Below are positions 7,488 to 12,933 of a stretch of 27,338 bases of DNA, in pieces (positions within the stretch are counted from its first letter, which is position 1; each line of letters opens with the position of its first letter). The stretch covers positions 1 to 27,338 of IMG/VR virus record IMGVR_UViG_3300050015_001120. The stretch is one strand, 5' to 3'. The translations under genes and the position numbers were made by a program. This DNA comes from a virus. The notes under the pieces were generated by a model that did no database searches, was not told where the DNA came from, and worked only from the letters and a program-made list of their open reading frames with translations.

Positions 7488-7495
7488 AAAGGTCG
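7488..7495 (+). promoter_or_regulatory. AAAGGTCG octamer upstream of secreted-protein gene
   Basis: The octamer AAAGGTCG lies 49 nt before the ATG at 7545, right after a strong hairpin and before an extremely A-rich leader (7496-7544) with no Shine-Dalgarno sequence. The same octamer recurs in the leaders at 13748, 14624, 15951 and 16438, and shortly before the start at 13147. Its function is unknown; promoter element, RNA processing site or translation element are all possible. Confidence 0.5.
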
Positions 7496-7544
7496 AAAAA
7501 AATAAAAGTCGTAAAACAATTAAGCAAAATAAAACAAACAATTT

Positions 7545-8339
7545 ATGAAAAAACATTTTATTATTGCGAGTTTAGGTTTGGCGGTTTGTTTGGCGGTCGG
7601 CATAGGAATAACCTACGCCAGCCAGGCGCTCACCAAGCAGGACGAGGTGGCGCTCAAGCAAGCGATGAAACCGGAAGTTCCCGCCGGGGAGCGGATGGTC
7701 GATATGGTGGGGGTCTTCCCGCCGCAGTTTGAATCGGATGCCGACGCGCAAATTAAGGCATACGATAAAGAATTCGGGAAAGACAATGTCCAAGTCTTAA
7801 ATTACCAAGCCTACACGATTATCGTTCCGCCCGGGAAAACCGCCGAAGCCGATAAAGCGAAGCAAAGGATCGATGCCAACATAAAATCGCAGCAGTCTGC
7901 GATTCCGCAACAAGGTATCCAGCAAAGGGATATCGACAGAATCAAGGAAGTGTTTGGAACGCAGGATGCCAGCTACGATTCTACGATTGGAGCTTATGTC
8001 GACGAAAGCGGAAACCAGTATAACTTTGTCAAAGGCGAGCTGGTCAACAAGCAAGTCGGCGCGACTCCGGCGTTGCAACAAAAGTGGGAGAAAAAATATC
8101 CTCACTTGAACGGTTCGTCAGTCGCACAGGCTGTCGTCACCGAAGAGCAGGCCGAAGATAAAGCCGGCAAATTGTTGGACAAATTGTTCAGCGTTGAACG
8201 GGCGGGTGAACTCAAGACGAAAGTCGAAGCGACTTTAATCGACGACAAGCTGACGGGAATCGTTTATGGAGACAACGAAGCGAGTTTTTTGGTCGACAAG
8301 GTTACAGGTGACATAATTGCCTACAGTAAAATAAAATAA
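7545..8339 (+). CDS. Secreted or membrane-anchored protein, PepSY-like C-terminus
   Basis: A 264-residue exported protein. An N-terminal signal or anchor (residues 2-26: 'KKHFIIASLGLAVCLAVGIG', then 'ITYASQA') is followed by a soluble, charged, Gln-rich domain. The last 60 residues ('AEDKAGKLLDKLFSV', 'LTGIVYGDNEASFLVDKVTG', 'DIIAYSKIK') have the rhythm of a PepSY-type domain: helix, strands, then a terminal 'VDKVTGDII' strand. PepSY domains are often inhibitory or protein-binding modules outside the membrane; the assignment here is tentative. Upstream are a hairpin, the AAAGGTCG octamer and a 49-nt A-rich leader without a Shine-Dalgarno sequence. It lies between MltG and another secreted protein, which suggests a common envelope role. 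Confidence 0.75.
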   Translation: MKKHFIIASLGLAVCLAVGIGITYASQALTKQDEVALKQAMKPEVPAGERMVDMVGVFPPQFESDADAQIKAYDKEFGKDNVQVLNYQAYTIIVPPGKTAEADKAKQRIDANIKSQQSAIPQQGIQQRDIDRIKEVFGTQDASYDSTIGAYVDESGNQYNFVKGELVNKQVGATPALQQKWEKKYPHLNGSSVAQAVVTEEQAEDKAGKLLDKLFSVERAGELKTKVEATLIDDKLTGIVYGDNEASFLVDKVTGDIIAYSKIK

Positions 8340-8344
8340 CCACC

Positions 8345-8890
8345 ATGAACAAAAAAAATTTTATCGCAGCGTTGCTTCTCGCGATGACAACGGTGTTCGT
8401 GGGGGCCAACGCAATGGCCGTGGATTGCCCTTACCTGCACGACTTCTGTCCCACGGGAGGCGGAGTACACGGCTGGTGGGCGACATTTACGCCCACGCAC
8501 CGATTGTGTTCCACGGATTACTACACATGGAACTCAACGAGCTACGGCAGCGAAGAGTCTTGGTATTTATCGGGTGCCATTTATCAGCTGTGCGGCCAGC
8601 AGATTCCCAATCTTGGCGGACCGTCAAGCTATGATAACGTCCTCGCCCGGGCTTATATTCCCTGGGCTCACGCAACCCAAACCCATTACGCGCATTACTA
8701 CGACTGGGAATCGGGGAGCACTTATTATTCGATTGGTTCGATTAATCAGTACGGCACGGCGGGCTGGGGTTATTTGGCGACGACCAACTGGGTCTGGATA
8801 GGCCAATTCAAGCTTTCCGACTGGACGAACGAAAGTTACGAGACCAAGACCGTGGATCTGGACAGTTACTCGGTGGATTGTCCTACCTAA
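8345..8890 (+). CDS. Secreted Trp/Tyr-rich Cys-containing protein
   Basis: A 181-residue protein with a clear Sec signal peptide (basic 'NKKN', hydrophobic 'FIAALLLAMTTVFVGANAMA', cleavage likely before 'VDCP'). The mature part is very rich in Trp, Tyr, Ser and Gly and has five cysteines, including 'VDCP' near both ends, so disulphides outside the cytoplasm are likely. The order 'YDNVLARAYIPW', 'THYAHYYDWESG', 'YGTAGWGYLATTNWVWIGQF' suggests an all-beta sugar- or wall-binding fold similar to golvesin/Xly-type domains, but this is a weak resemblance. It begins 5 bp after the previous stop ('aaccaccATG', no Shine-Dalgarno sequence) and is the last gene before a strong terminator. Role unknown: surface modification, superinfection exclusion and wall binding are all possible. 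Confidence 0.7.
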   Translation: MNKKNFIAALLLAMTTVFVGANAMAVDCPYLHDFCPTGGGVHGWWATFTPTHRLCSTDYYTWNSTSYGSEESWYLSGAIYQLCGQQIPNLGGPSSYDNVLARAYIPWAHATQTHYAHYYDWESGSTYYSIGSINQYGTAGWGYLATTNWVWIGQFKLSDWTNESYETKTVDLDSYSVDCPT

Positions 8891-8920
8891 CAAAGCCGCA
8901 AGCAGAACGCAACCAACCGC

Positions 8921-8949
8921 AAAACCTCTCCCAACCAAGAGGTTTTTTG
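8921..8949 (+). terminator. Rho-independent terminator after exported-protein cluster
   Basis: A perfect 9-bp stem, AAAACCTCT (8921-8929) / AGAGGTTTT (8938-8946), with an 8-nt loop and a T-run (8943-8948). It lies 30 nt after the stop of the secreted protein and separates the phage operon from the accessory cassette. Confidence 0.85.
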
Positions 8950-8997
8950 TTTGGAATTCAATTTGACTATATGGATAAGAAAATGCTTTATTAAAAC

Positions 8998-9041
8998 ATC
9001 AAGGGCAGAAGCTCCGCCAACCCGGAACTGAAGCCCTTGAT
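8998..9041 (+). other. Hairpin at left edge of accessory cassette
   Basis: A perfect 9-bp stem ATCAAGGGC (8998-9006) / GCCCTTGAT (9033-9041). The 26-nt loop can itself pair TCCG/CGGA around CCAACC. A weak promoter-like TTGACT (8963-8968) lies upstream. On the minus strand the stem is followed by GTTTTAAT, so it may be a terminator read leftward; on the plus strand the T-tract is weak. It could also be a short regulatory leader. The rest of 8891-9056 shows no gene. Confidence 0.45.
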
Positions 9042-9056
9042 TTCGTTTGCTGAAAT

Positions 9057-9085
9057 TTGACAAGAACGAATAATGGTGATATGGT
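9057..9085 (+). promoter_or_regulatory. Sigma70-like promoter for NUDIX-like gene
   Basis: TTGACA (9057-9062), 17-bp spacer, TATGGT (9080-9085). It is directly upstream of an AGGAGG Shine-Dalgarno sequence (9098-9103) and the TTG start at 9111, giving a very short leader. This argues against translation starting at the upstream in-frame TTG (9057) or ATG (9081). Confidence 0.7.
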
Positions 9086-9110
9086 ATATAATAAAATAGG
9101 AGGCAAGAAA

Positions 9111-9692
9111 TTGGCTAAAGATATAGTGGTGCTTCCCGAAAAGAATCTTGGGAAGGTTAAGGAATTGGTGGAGAAAAAACATCAAGTCGCAGCAACAATA
9201 GGATTGTTTGTTGCTCCCATACGTGTAACGGGAGATCGTGTCGAAGTCCTTGTTAGGAGAAGGACCGCAAAGGATTCCCTGTACGATGTTGATTTATCGG
9301 GGAAGAACGAGGCTATCGGAGGTGCTCAGTCATATAAAGACCTCACTAATGGCTACTTCGCTTCGATAATTGGTACTCTTTGCAGGGAGGCTATGGAAGA
9401 GGCTGGCTTAGACCTTTCAAACTGGAATCCTGGATTCCCCCTCGTCATGCTTCCGGCGCAACTGAGTAAGGAAGACGGAATGAATGATTTTGCCTTCATT
9501 GTGCCAATGAAGTGGAGCGATGACTATGGGACGCAGGTGTACTCTAATAAGCTGGCCAGCGGAGCAGTAAACTGGTATGGAGAAGACGATCTGACTAATC
9601 TTAACAAGCCAGTGGTATCTCTTCGTACCCGAGTCCTGCTTCTTCAAGCCATAGAGTACGTTCATATGGTAGAAGCGAAATACCCTTCTTGA
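9111..9692 (+). CDS. NUDIX-like hydrolase
   Basis: A 193-residue protein with the second half of a NUDIX box intact ('REAMEEAGLDL', matching R-E-U-x-E-E-x-G-U), preceded by 'AIGGAQSYKD' and about 15 extra residues where the standard G-x5-E part should lie. The catalytic glutamates binding Mg are therefore present, but the box is stretched or degenerate. NUDIX enzymes hydrolyse nucleoside diphosphate derivatives; the substrate cannot be predicted. The TTG start is chosen because a perfect AGGAGG lies 7 nt upstream; the in-frame ATG at 9081 lies inside the promoter. It has its own promoter and a long hairpin overlapping its stop codon. Frequent AGG/AGA arginine codons and the strong SD differ from the surrounding phage genes, consistent with a separately acquired cargo gene. 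Confidence 0.75.
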   Translation: MAKDIVVLPEKNLGKVKELVEKKHQVAATIGLFVAPIRVTGDRVEVLVRRRTAKDSLYDVDLSGKNEAIGGAQSYKDLTNGYFASIIGTLCREAMEEAGLDLSNWNPGFPLVMLPAQLSKEDGMNDFAFIVPMKWSDDYGTQVYSNKLASGAVNWYGEDDLTNLNKPVVSLRTRVLLLQAIEYVHMVEAKYPS

Positions 9693-9751
9693 GGCATTTC
9701 TAAATGAATCATCTATTTTTTTGATGTTCAAATGGAAATGCCTTTTAATTT
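9692..9751 (+). terminator. Long imperfect hairpin terminator after NUDIX-like gene
   Basis: AGGCATTTC (9692-9700) pairs perfectly with GAAATGCCT (9735-9743). Inner pairing continues imperfectly (ATGAA...CATC with GATG...TTCAAAT) around a T-rich loop, and TTTAATTT follows. The stem begins on the last base of the stop codon. It probably insulates the NUDIX-like gene from the promoter that follows. Confidence 0.65.
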
Positions 9752-9759
9752 ATAAAACC

Positions 9760-9788
9760 TTGACAACGTTTAATAACTATAGGATACT
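9760..9788 (+). promoter_or_regulatory. Sigma70-like promoter for the overlapping ORF pair
   Basis: TTGACA (9760-9765), 17-bp spacer, GATACT (9783-9788). A Shine-Dalgarno sequence GAGGTGA (9816-9822) lies 6 nt before the ATG at 9829. Confidence 0.75.
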
Positions 9789-9828
9789 TTCAGGAGCAAG
9801 ATTTTCTTGTAAATTGAGGTGAGATAGT

Positions 9829-10068
9829 ATGCCGTATGTGGTAAATTCAGAAGGGGCAACTCGGGAAATGGTCGAGCATCAGGACCTTAAGGGAACAGCG
9901 TTGGAGCTGATGAATAGGATCGGCCTATTGGACGAAGGAAGCGATGGAGAAGATCTCTCTTGGCTCTGTGATGCCATTATAAGAAAGTATGGCCCCGTGG
10001 AAAGCTTGATAACAACTCTTGCGACAAAAAAGCCATGGAAAGGGATGATGGCGAGCTGTTGGCAATAA
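9829..10068 (+). CDS. Hypothetical protein, possible upstream part of a frameshifted product
   Basis: A 79-residue acidic, helical protein ('TALELMNRIGLLDEGSDGED', 'LSWLCDAIIRKYGPVESLIT') with an excellent promoter and a GAGGTGA Shine-Dalgarno sequence. No family recognised. Its 3' end overlaps the next ORF by 34 nt, and the frame relation is -1. Codons 66-68 read ACA AAA AAG, so they contain A_AAA_AAG (10026-10032), the classic dnaX-type -1 slippery heptamer in the correct phase. Slippage would join residues 1-68 to the next ORF to make about 217 residues; without it, translation ends 12 codons later. An indel splitting one gene is the alternative explanation. Confidence 0.65.
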   Translation: MPYVVNSEGATREMVEHQDLKGTALELMNRIGLLDEGSDGEDLSWLCDAIIRKYGPVESLITTLATKKPWKGMMASCWQ

Positions 10069-10081
10069 CCGCAAAGCTTGC
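10026..10081 (+). promoter_or_regulatory. Candidate -1 ribosomal frameshift site
   Basis: A_AAA_AAG at 10026-10032 is in the zero frame of the upstream ORF, and the -1 frame is open from there into the downstream ORF. A possible stimulatory stem GCGAGCT (10051-10057) / AGCTTGC (10075-10081, one G-U) lies 18 nt downstream, farther than the usual 5-9 nt. No clear Shine-Dalgarno-like stimulator was seen upstream. The heptamer phase is the strong part of the evidence; the stimulators are weak. Confidence 0.45.
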
Positions 10082-10481
10082 AAAGGCATTATATGTGCCT
10101 GCGGGAGCAAGTATGGCTAAAAAGAAAGAGCCAGGGATACACAAGGATTTCGTGACCGCCGTAGTCCAAGTGGTGTTGTTCCACTGCTCTATTCCGAAGA
10201 ATGCAAGCACCACTCTCGCGGACTCTGTCAGAGCGGGATACAAGGGGATCAGCGATGAATCCGCCGCCAAGTTCTTTATATTTGAATGGATCAAGGATGG
10301 ATCGGCAACAAGCAAAGAAGCGCGCAAAGAAGTGCTCGCCGGCAATTATGCAGGCGCTTGGAAATTTGCCAACACTTGGCTCGGGAAATTTGGCTATGAG
10401 CGAGCTGTGCCGGAGGAAATATCGCTTAGCGATACCAGCTATGCAACCATAATCAGCGAACGGCCGGTAGAAGAAAGGTGA
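10035..10481 (+). CDS. Hypothetical protein, possible downstream part of a frameshifted product
   Basis: A 148-residue protein not recognised as any family. It has a basic segment ('MAKKKEPGIHKDF' from residue 27), a hydrophobic strand or helix ('VTAVVQVVLFHC'), and a helical C-terminal half with aromatic residues ('AAKFFIFEWIKDG', 'YAGAWKFANTWLGKFGYER'). The first ATG (10035) has no Shine-Dalgarno sequence, which is out of character in this cassette. The ATG at 10113 has GGGAG 5 nt upstream and is a reasonable independent start. Alternatively it is expressed as the second half of a -1 frameshift product with the preceding ORF. Its stop codon lies within a Rho-independent terminator. Confidence 0.65.
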   Translation: MERDDGELLAITAKLAKALYVPAGASMAKKKEPGIHKDFVTAVVQVVLFHCSIPKNASTTLADSVRAGYKGISDESAAKFFIFEWIKDGSATSKEARKEVLAGNYAGAWKFANTWLGKFGYERAVPEEISLSDTSYATIISERPVEER

Positions 10482-10502
10482 GCAAATCCACCTTTTTATT
10501 TT
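10474..10502 (+). terminator. Rho-independent terminator overlapping stop codon
   Basis: A perfect 7-bp stem AAAGGTG (10474-10480) / CACCTTT (10489-10495) with an 8-nt loop, followed by TTATTTTT. The TGA stop of the preceding ORF (10479-10481) is part of the stem. Confidence 0.85.
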
Positions 10503-10516
10503 TGGATGCGATGCTA

Positions 10517-10545
10517 TTGATAACCTTTTTTGTTTTGTGTATTAT
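10517..10545 (+). promoter_or_regulatory. Sigma70-like promoter, upstream of a pair
   Basis: TTGATA (10517-10522), 17-bp spacer, TATTAT (10540-10545). It lies 71 bp upstream of a second, stronger promoter serving the same short ORF. Confidence 0.55.
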
Positions 10546-10578
10546 CTATCCATAATCTATTTTTAAACAGTTCTTTGG

Positions 10579-10616
10579 GCGTCATAGTTGACAAAAATCA
10601 AAATATGACGCATAAT
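10579..10616 (+). promoter_or_regulatory. Sigma70-like promoter with overlapping operator-like inverted repeat
   Basis: The promoter is TTGACA (10588-10593), 17-bp spacer, CATAAT (10611-10616). A perfect 8-bp inverted repeat GCGTCATA (10579-10586) / TATGACGC (10604-10611), with half-sites 25 bp apart, brackets the -35 and reaches the -10. This is the layout of a repressor operator. The binding protein is unknown. The spacer also contains AAAATCAAAATAT (10594-10606), repeated at the next promoter. Confidence 0.7.
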
Positions 10617-10636
10617 TGAAATGGAGGAATTGATGA

Positions 10637-10792
10637 ATGAAGCAACTCGGAAAATATCACCTATGCGAAGGGATAAACAAGAAACGCGCCAAATGGGAGC
10701 CAAGACTGCTCTATAGTTTTATCACAGGGACTATCTGCATTGACCCCACGTTCGTTCCGGGCGCTTTGATAGATGAATCCGTAACCGTCTAA
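10637..10792 (+). CDS. Small 51-residue protein under operator-like promoter
   Basis: A short ORF with a GGAGG Shine-Dalgarno sequence (10623-10627) 9 nt before its ATG, a strong promoter just upstream and a perfect terminator downstream (10822-10860), so it forms a complete monocistronic unit. The product has a basic N-terminal part ('MKQLGKYHLCEGINKKRAKW') and a more hydrophobic C-terminal part ('LLYSFITGTICIDPTFVPGA') with two cysteines. No family recognised. An overlapping 27-residue ORF from ATG 10633 (stop 10714-10716) has SD spacing of 5 nt and is an alternative use of the same SD. The transcript could also act as an RNA. Confidence 0.5.
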   Translation: MKQLGKYHLCEGINKKRAKWEPRLLYSFITGTICIDPTFVPGALIDESVTV

Positions 10793-10821
10793 TTGCTTTC
10801 ACTTATGGGCTTTATGCCTGC

Positions 10822-10861
10822 CTCTCGAACTTACTTTTCCCATAGTTCGAGAGTTTTTTTA
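10822..10861 (+). terminator. Rho-independent terminator after 51-residue ORF
   Basis: A perfect 10-bp stem CTCTCGAACT (10822-10831) / AGTTCGAGAG (10844-10853), with a 12-nt loop and T7 (10854-10860). An alternative pairing TATGGG (10804-10809) / CCCATA (10839-10844) would compete with its base, so conditional read-through is conceivable. Confidence 0.9.
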
Positions 10862-10879
10862 TTGCGATTGTTTGAATTA

Positions 10880-10907
10880 TTGACATCAGAACAGGACTTG
10901 CTAAAAT
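10880..10907 (+). promoter_or_regulatory. Sigma70-like promoter for candidate structured RNA
   Basis: TTGACA (10880-10885), 16-bp spacer, TAAAAT (10902-10907). The 13-mer AAAATCAAAATAT (10903-10915), shared with the 10588 promoter, overlaps the -10 and the probable start of transcription. Confidence 0.65.
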
Positions 10908-10913
10908 CAAAAT

Positions 10914-11041
10914 ATCAGACAGTATAGCTTGACGGCGTTCCGATTTCGGAACTAAAAGTTACGGGGCTACGACTTCTGTCATCAACAGCCGTTTTACGCG
11001 GCGAAGATTGATGGCTGAAGTGGTAGCCCTTTTTTGTTTTA
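10914..11041 (+). ncRNA. Candidate structured small RNA or portal-gene leader
   Basis: About 120 nt between a promoter and a U-tailed terminator, with no ORF. Stem 1 is GTTCCG / CGGAAC with an ATTT loop (about 10938-10953). A large composite hairpin follows: GGGCTAC, ACTTC, CATCAA and GCCG pair in order with CGGC, TTGATG, GAAGT and GTAGCCC (about 10965-11029), ending in TTTTTTG. It matches no RNA family I can name. The portal ATG lies only about 20 nt beyond the T-run, so it is either an independent small RNA or a conditional leader controlling the structural operon. Confidence 0.55.
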
Positions 11042-11054
11042 TTCACCCCAACAT

Positions 11055-12920
11055 ATGGCGGAAATAACGGTTAATCAAATTGATCAAAATAAAACTCCGC
11101 CAAGCGAGGTCTATTCTCCCGATGCCGCGGAGCGGGCGCTTGTTGAAAAATGGAAAAAGCGATTCACTCGCGCCGACAATTTCCTGCGGCCTTACCGCGC
11201 CAAGTGGCTGCGGATGTACAAGCTCTACCGCGCTTATCAGGAAAAAACGAATTACGCGTATCAGACGCGCTTGATGCCGCCAATCGCTTTTGAAATTATC
11301 GAAACCGTGGCTTCGCGCCTGGCCACGGCAAAGCGCAAAACCCGCATCTTGCCGCGCAATAAAAAAGACGCAATTTCAAAATCGATTCAATCATGGGACG
11401 ACCTCGTGAATTACGATTTCGACACGGTGAAGATTGGAAAAAAACTGCCCAAATGGCTCAAGTCGTCGACGATGTACGGCAACGGCCTTGCCAAAGTAAC
11501 CTGGCTTACCGATTCCAGCATTGACTACGACGATCCGTTTCTTACCATCTGCGACCTATGGGACATCTTGATTGCGCCCGAAACCGAAGATTTGCACGAA
11601 GATTGTCCTTGGCTGATACATCGGATATTAAAATCAAAAGATCGGATCGAGCGGGAAGAGAAAGCCCGCGGCAACGACGCGATTTACAAAAATCTGAATT
11701 TCGTCGAGGCCAAGCAAGCCGATGATTGGAAAAAAGAACGATACGACGTGAATCTGAAAAAGATGGGTCAAATTCAAAGCGTCGAGGCCCAGGGAAGCGA
11801 AGGCGCGGTCATTAAAGTTTCGGATGATAAATACGAGCGGGAAAAACAAGTGGAGCTGTGGGAGTGCTGGGATTACGAAGAAGGCAAACTCGTTACCATC
11901 GCCAATAAAGAAGTTTTGATAAGAAACGATGACAATCCTTATCAAAGGGTAAACAGCGGCCGGATTTTCATAAACCTGCCCGATCACGAACTCAATTGGG
12001 AATTCTGGGCCGTGGGTCATATCGAGCCCGTCGAAACCACGATTGTGGAAATCGCGGATCTGCGCAACCAGCGGATGGACGATGTGATTCTCATGCTCGA
12101 CCCGGTGATAAAAATCCGCAAGGATTCGGGGATTTCGAAAAACGATATCATTTTCGCTCCCGGGGCGAAATGGGAACTGCGCAAAATGGACGATGTGCTG
12201 GTGGAGCGTTTGCCAGACATTAGCTTGATGGGAACCGATGAAGAGAAAGCTCTCCGCGATGAAATCGAAAGAACGCTGGCGATCTCGGAATATGTCCAAG
12301 GAATGCCCAAGTCCGCCCAAGAACCGCTGGGCAAAGTGGAAATGCTTATCGGCCAAACCAATCTCCGATTAAGTTCGCTGTCGCAAAATCTTTCAGAATC
12401 ATTGACCCAGCTGGCGAATATTCTTGTGGAAATGAACCGCGAGTTTATCGGCCAAAACAAATTGTACCGGCTGGTCGGCGATGATGTCGGTTTCAAAGAA
12501 TTCACCACTGACGACAAGGAAGTGAAGGTTGACGCGGTGGTGCAGGTTGACCCGATAGTGCCGCCGGATCAGGAAACGCGCTTGAACCAAGCATTCCTTC
12601 TCTACGACAAATTCGTCGCCGAAGACAAACCCGATCCGGCCAACCCAATCGAAACCGCGCAATGGCGGAAGCGCAAGCGATTCATTCAAGAAATGATTCT
12701 GGAGGAGCTTGGCAAAGAAGCGTACAAAGCGGTGATTTTAGGAGAATCTGAAAACATTGCGGCGGAAACAAATATCGCGCCTCAAGCGAATCCGGCTCCG
12801 TCGCCGCAAATCGTAGCTCCGCAACCGCCACCCTCGGCGGAATCAAATCAACAGCCGGGATTCCTCGGGAAAATCCTTTCCAAAATTCCATTTATCGGGC
12901 AGGGTCAATCACCGGTTTAA
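11055..12920 (+). CDS. Portal protein (P22-like)
   Basis: A 621-residue protein that would form the dodecameric ring at the capsid vertex. The N-terminal region ('FTRADNFLRPYRAKWLRMYK', 'YRAYQEKTNYAYQTRLMPP') is the helical start typical of P22/T7-type portals. The wing and stem region includes 'STMYGNGLAKVTW', 'FLTICDLWDILIAPE' and 'PVETTIVEIADLRNQRMDDV' leading into 'MLDPVIKIR', a common portal signature. The C-terminal 60 residues are Pro/Gln/Ala-rich and end in a short hydrophobic helix. The length is close to but shorter than P22 gp1 (725 residues). I start at ATG 11055 ('caacatATG', no Shine-Dalgarno sequence); an in-frame TTG at 11034 lies in the terminator T-run. It is the first gene of the structural operon. 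Confidence 0.88.
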   Translation: MAEITVNQIDQNKTPPSEVYSPDAAERALVEKWKKRFTRADNFLRPYRAKWLRMYKLYRAYQEKTNYAYQTRLMPPIAFEIIETVASRLATAKRKTRILPRNKKDAISKSIQSWDDLVNYDFDTVKIGKKLPKWLKSSTMYGNGLAKVTWLTDSSIDYDDPFLTICDLWDILIAPETEDLHEDCPWLIHRILKSKDRIEREEKARGNDAIYKNLNFVEAKQADDWKKERYDVNLKKMGQIQSVEAQGSEGAVIKVSDDKYEREKQVELWECWDYEEGKLVTIANKEVLIRNDDNPYQRVNSGRIFINLPDHELNWEFWAVGHIEPVETTIVEIADLRNQRMDDVILMLDPVIKIRKDSGISKNDIIFAPGAKWELRKMDDVLVERLPDISLMGTDEEKALRDEIERTLAISEYVQGMPKSAQEPLGKVEMLIGQTNLRLSSLSQNLSESLTQLANILVEMNREFIGQNKLYRLVGDDVGFKEFTTDDKEVKVDAVVQVDPIVPPDQETRLNQAFLLYDKFVAEDKPDPANPIETAQWRKRKRFIQEMILEELGKEAYKAVILGESENIAAETNIAPQANPAPSPQIVAPQPPPSAESNQQPGFLGKILSKIPFIGQGQSPV

Positions 12921-12933
12921 TTTCAAAACATTT

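Larger units (their letters stand above)
10482..11054 (+). other. 573-nt regulatory and small-transcript region
   Basis: There is no long gene here. From left to right it holds a terminator tail, promoter 10517-10545, operator-like promoter 10579-10616, the 51-residue ORF 10637-10792, terminator 10822-10861, promoter 10880-10907 and the candidate structured RNA to about 11041. It therefore looks like two compact, independently terminated transcription units. Confidence 0.6.

Noticed and set aside
9057-9110. Earlier starts (TTG 9057, ATG 9081) for the NUDIX-like gene
   Set aside because: They fall on the promoter itself, whereas TTG 9111 has a perfect AGGAGG 7 nt upstream.
10930-10960. tRNA-like GTTCCGATTTCGGAAC segment
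   Set aside because: The loop is only ATTT and there is no acceptor or anticodon arm, so it is a simple hairpin and not a tRNA.
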